This document shows, in pieces, positions 62,363 to 64,000 of a stretch of 64,000 bases of DNA. The translations under genes and the position numbers were made by a program. How positions within the stretch are numbered: the first letter of the stretch is position 1; each line of letters opens with the position of its first letter. A model generated the notes under the pieces. That model searched no databases. It had not been told where the DNA came from and saw only the letters and a list, made by a program, of their open reading frames with translations. This DNA comes from Listeria monocytogenes ATCC 19117 (lineage in GTDB: Bacteria; Bacillota; Bacilli; Lactobacillales; Listeriaceae). Location: the NCBI RefSeq assembly GCF_000307025.1, contig NC_018584.1, forward strand, positions 1,922,001 to 1,986,000, written 5' to 3'.

Positions 62363-64000
62363 ATGACAAAAGCATGGGATGGTTTTAAAGGAACCGCATG
62401 GCAAGAAAACATTAGTGTAGGGCAATTCGTTCAAGACAACTACACTCCTTACGATGGCGATGAAAGCTTTTTAGAAAAGAGCACACCAAGAACAACGAAA
62501 CTAAATGAAAAAATAAATAAACTAGTAGAAGAAATGGATGCAAAAGGCGGCGTACTTGATATGGATAACGCTATCGTATCCAATGTTGCATCTCACAAAG
62601 CTGGTTACGTGGATCAAGAAAATGAAGTTATTGTTGGTTTACAAACAGACAAACCATTCAAATTAGCATTTATGCCGAATGGTGGTCTTAGAACAGCCGA
62701 ACAATGTTTAACAGACAACGGCTATTCCATTGATCAAGAATTACATGACTTCTACGTAAAAAATCGTTCTACAGCAAATGATGGTATTTTCAGAGCATAT
62801 ACAGACGATATCAAACGTGCGCGTCACTCCCATATCGTTAGTGGTCTTCCTGATGCATACTCTCGCGGAAGAATCATCGGCTTGTACCAAAAACCAGCAC
62901 TTTACGGTGTGGATCGTTTAATAGCAGAAAAACAACAAGACTTGAAAAAAATTGCGATTTCTTCTGATGAAAACATTCGTTTACGTGAAGAAATTTGGTT
63001 ACAAATCAAAGCACTTAAAGACTTAATCGTTTTAGGTAACGAATACGGTTTAGAACTTGGACGTCCAGCTGAAAATGCAACAGAAGCGGTACAATGGACT
63101 TACATGGGCTACCTTGCTTCTATCAAACAAGCAAACGGTGCTGCAAGCTCATTCGGTCGTATTCCGATTTTCCTTGATATCTATATCCAACGCGATTTAG
63201 AAAAAGGCATTATCACTGAATTCGATGCACAAGAATTAATCGAACAATTAACCCTTAAATTAAGAATGGTTCGTTTTGCAAGAACAGATGGTTACAACGA
63301 ACTTTACGCTTCCAATCCAACATTCGTTACAACTTCAATGGCTGGTATGGGCGCAGACGGTCGTCATCGTGTGACTAAAACAGATTATCGTTTCTTACAC
63401 TGCTTAGATAACCTAGGAAACTCAGCGGAACCAAACTTAACTGTCCTATGGGATGCTCGTTTACCAGAAAGCTTTAAAGAATATTGTATGAAAATGAGTG
63501 TAAAACATTCCTCCATTCAATACGAAAATGATAAATTAATGCAAGAAGAAGGCTACGGCGATATGCAATGTATCAGCTGTTGCGTTAGCCCACTTAACCC
63601 AGAAGCAGACAAAGACAAAGGCGAAACACATAACCTGCAATATTTCGGTGCTCGTGTCAACGTACTGAAATGTCTTCTTGGAGCTATCAACGGCGGTAAA
63701 GATGATCTTCACAAAAACCAAGTATTCGACGTTGTAGAACCAATTACAACCGAATACCTTGAATACGAAGAAGTACTAGAAAAATTCGATAAATCAATGG
63801 ACTGGTTAACAGACACTTATGTAGATGCGATGAACATCATTCACTTTATGACAGATAAATACAACTATGAAAGTATGCAAATGGCCTTCTTACCATCTAA
63901 AGTAACAGCCAACATGGGCTTCGGTATTTGTGGATTCGCTAACGTAGTAGATAGCCTAAGTGCCATCAAACATGCCAAAGTAAAAACTATCCGTGACGAA
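62363..64000 (+). CDS. pflB: Pyruvate formate-lyase, N-terminal part
   Basis: This is the first 546 residues of formate acetyltransferase, which splits pyruvate with coenzyme A into formate and acetyl-CoA without oxygen. The active Cys pair Cys406-Cys407 lies in CISCCVSP. The glycyl radical loop lies beyond the right edge. Start ATG 62363 follows GAAGGAGG. The neighbouring region carries Rex-like sites. In EGD-e this is lmo1917, there called pflA; the usual name for the enzyme is pflB. The activase is not in the window. Confidence 0.96.
   Translation, partial: MTKAWDGFKGTAWQENISVGQFVQDNYTPYDGDESFLEKSTPRTTKLNEKINKLVEEMDAKGGVLDMDNAIVSNVASHKAGYVDQENEVIVGLQTDKPFKLAFMPNGGLRTAEQCLTDNGYSIDQELHDFYVKNRSTANDGIFRAYTDDIKRARHSHIVSGLPDAYSRGRIIGLYQKPALYGVDRLIAEKQQDLKKIAISSDENIRLREEIWLQIKALKDLIVLGNEYGLELGRPAENATEAVQWTYMGYLASIKQANGAASSFGRIPIFLDIYIQRDLEKGIITEFDAQELIEQLTLKLRMVRFARTDGYNELYASNPTFVTTSMAGMGADGRHRVTKTDYRFLHCLDNLGNSAEPNLTVLWDARLPESFKEYCMKMSVKHSSIQYENDKLMQEEGYGDMQCISCCVSPLNPEADKDKGETHNLQYFGARVNVLKCLLGAINGGKDDLHKNQVFDVVEPITTEYLEYEEVLEKFDKSMDWLTDTYVDAMNIIHFMTDKYNYESMQMAFLPSKVTANMGFGICGFANVVDSLSAIKHAKVKTIRDE

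Overview
The window comes from a low-GC Firmicute and matches the Listeria monocytogenes group. Gene order follows the EGD-e segment from copA (lmo1853) to the pyruvate formate-lyase gene (lmo1917) as I remember it. Several family details are Listeria-like: a ccpN-yqfL-ppdK operon, a dgcA-dgcB-pssZ-pdeC cluster and the secreted chitinase ChiA. I name lmo loci from memory of synteny, not from a search. One gene, a secreted S1 serine protease with C-terminal ChW repeats (14616-15968), does not fit the EGD-e order I recall and is probably strain-variable. So this is likely a strain other than EGD-e.

Layout. 1-7315 (minus): copper efflux (csoR-copA), a VanY-type peptidase, deoD, a YozE protein, a Gfo/Idh oxidoreductase, the ypmR-ypmS-msrA-msrB type cluster and a DegV/FakB protein. 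7494-12348 (plus): a hemolysin III family protein, then ccpN-yqfL-ppdK, preceded by two CcpN-type operator matches. 12398-24466 (minus): VOC and ArAE proteins, DedA, the ChW protease, pgcA, rlmA-like, thyA-dfrA, an ABC-F ATPase, fhs and mntR. 24831-25556 (plus): a cold-shock gene with a long leader, and an RNase HI. 25575-34923 (minus): YpcP exonuclease, Zur-type rpsN2, chiA with a sigma-B-like promoter, guanine-riboswitch-controlled xpt-pbuX, an M32 carboxypeptidase, YpsC, the RNase P RNA, gpsB, ypsA and yppE. 35170-38290 (plus): recU and a class A PBP. 38331-52951 (minus): yppC, nth, dnaD, asnS-aspB-ypmB, dinG, panBCD, a thioredoxin-like lipoprotein, and the mazG-dapB-mgsA-cca-birA operon. 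53092-64000 (mostly plus): yitT, a FAD oxidoreductase on minus, the c-di-GMP/exopolysaccharide module dgcA-dgcB-pssZ-pdeC, malic enzyme, a serine hydrolase, and the 5' part of pyruvate formate-lyase.

How genes work together. CcpN, the PPDK regulator and PPDK form one PEP/pyruvate control unit that appears self-repressed. ThyA, DfrA and Fhs serve one-carbon metabolism. GpsB, PBP A1 and RecU belong to cell growth and chromosome maintenance. Two membrane diguanylate cyclases, an EAL phosphodiesterase and the PssZ glycosidase form a local c-di-GMP circuit for exopolysaccharide. Many genes start at TTG or GTG. I placed starts by the ribosome binding site rather than by the longest frame.

I found no prophage, insertion sequence, CRISPR array, tRNA or rRNA gene. 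The least explained items are the ChW protease with an altered specificity pocket, the nested hairpins after rnpB, the long dgcA leader with a palindrome, a possible 22-residue peptide gene before recU, and the missing canonical start codon of ccpN.
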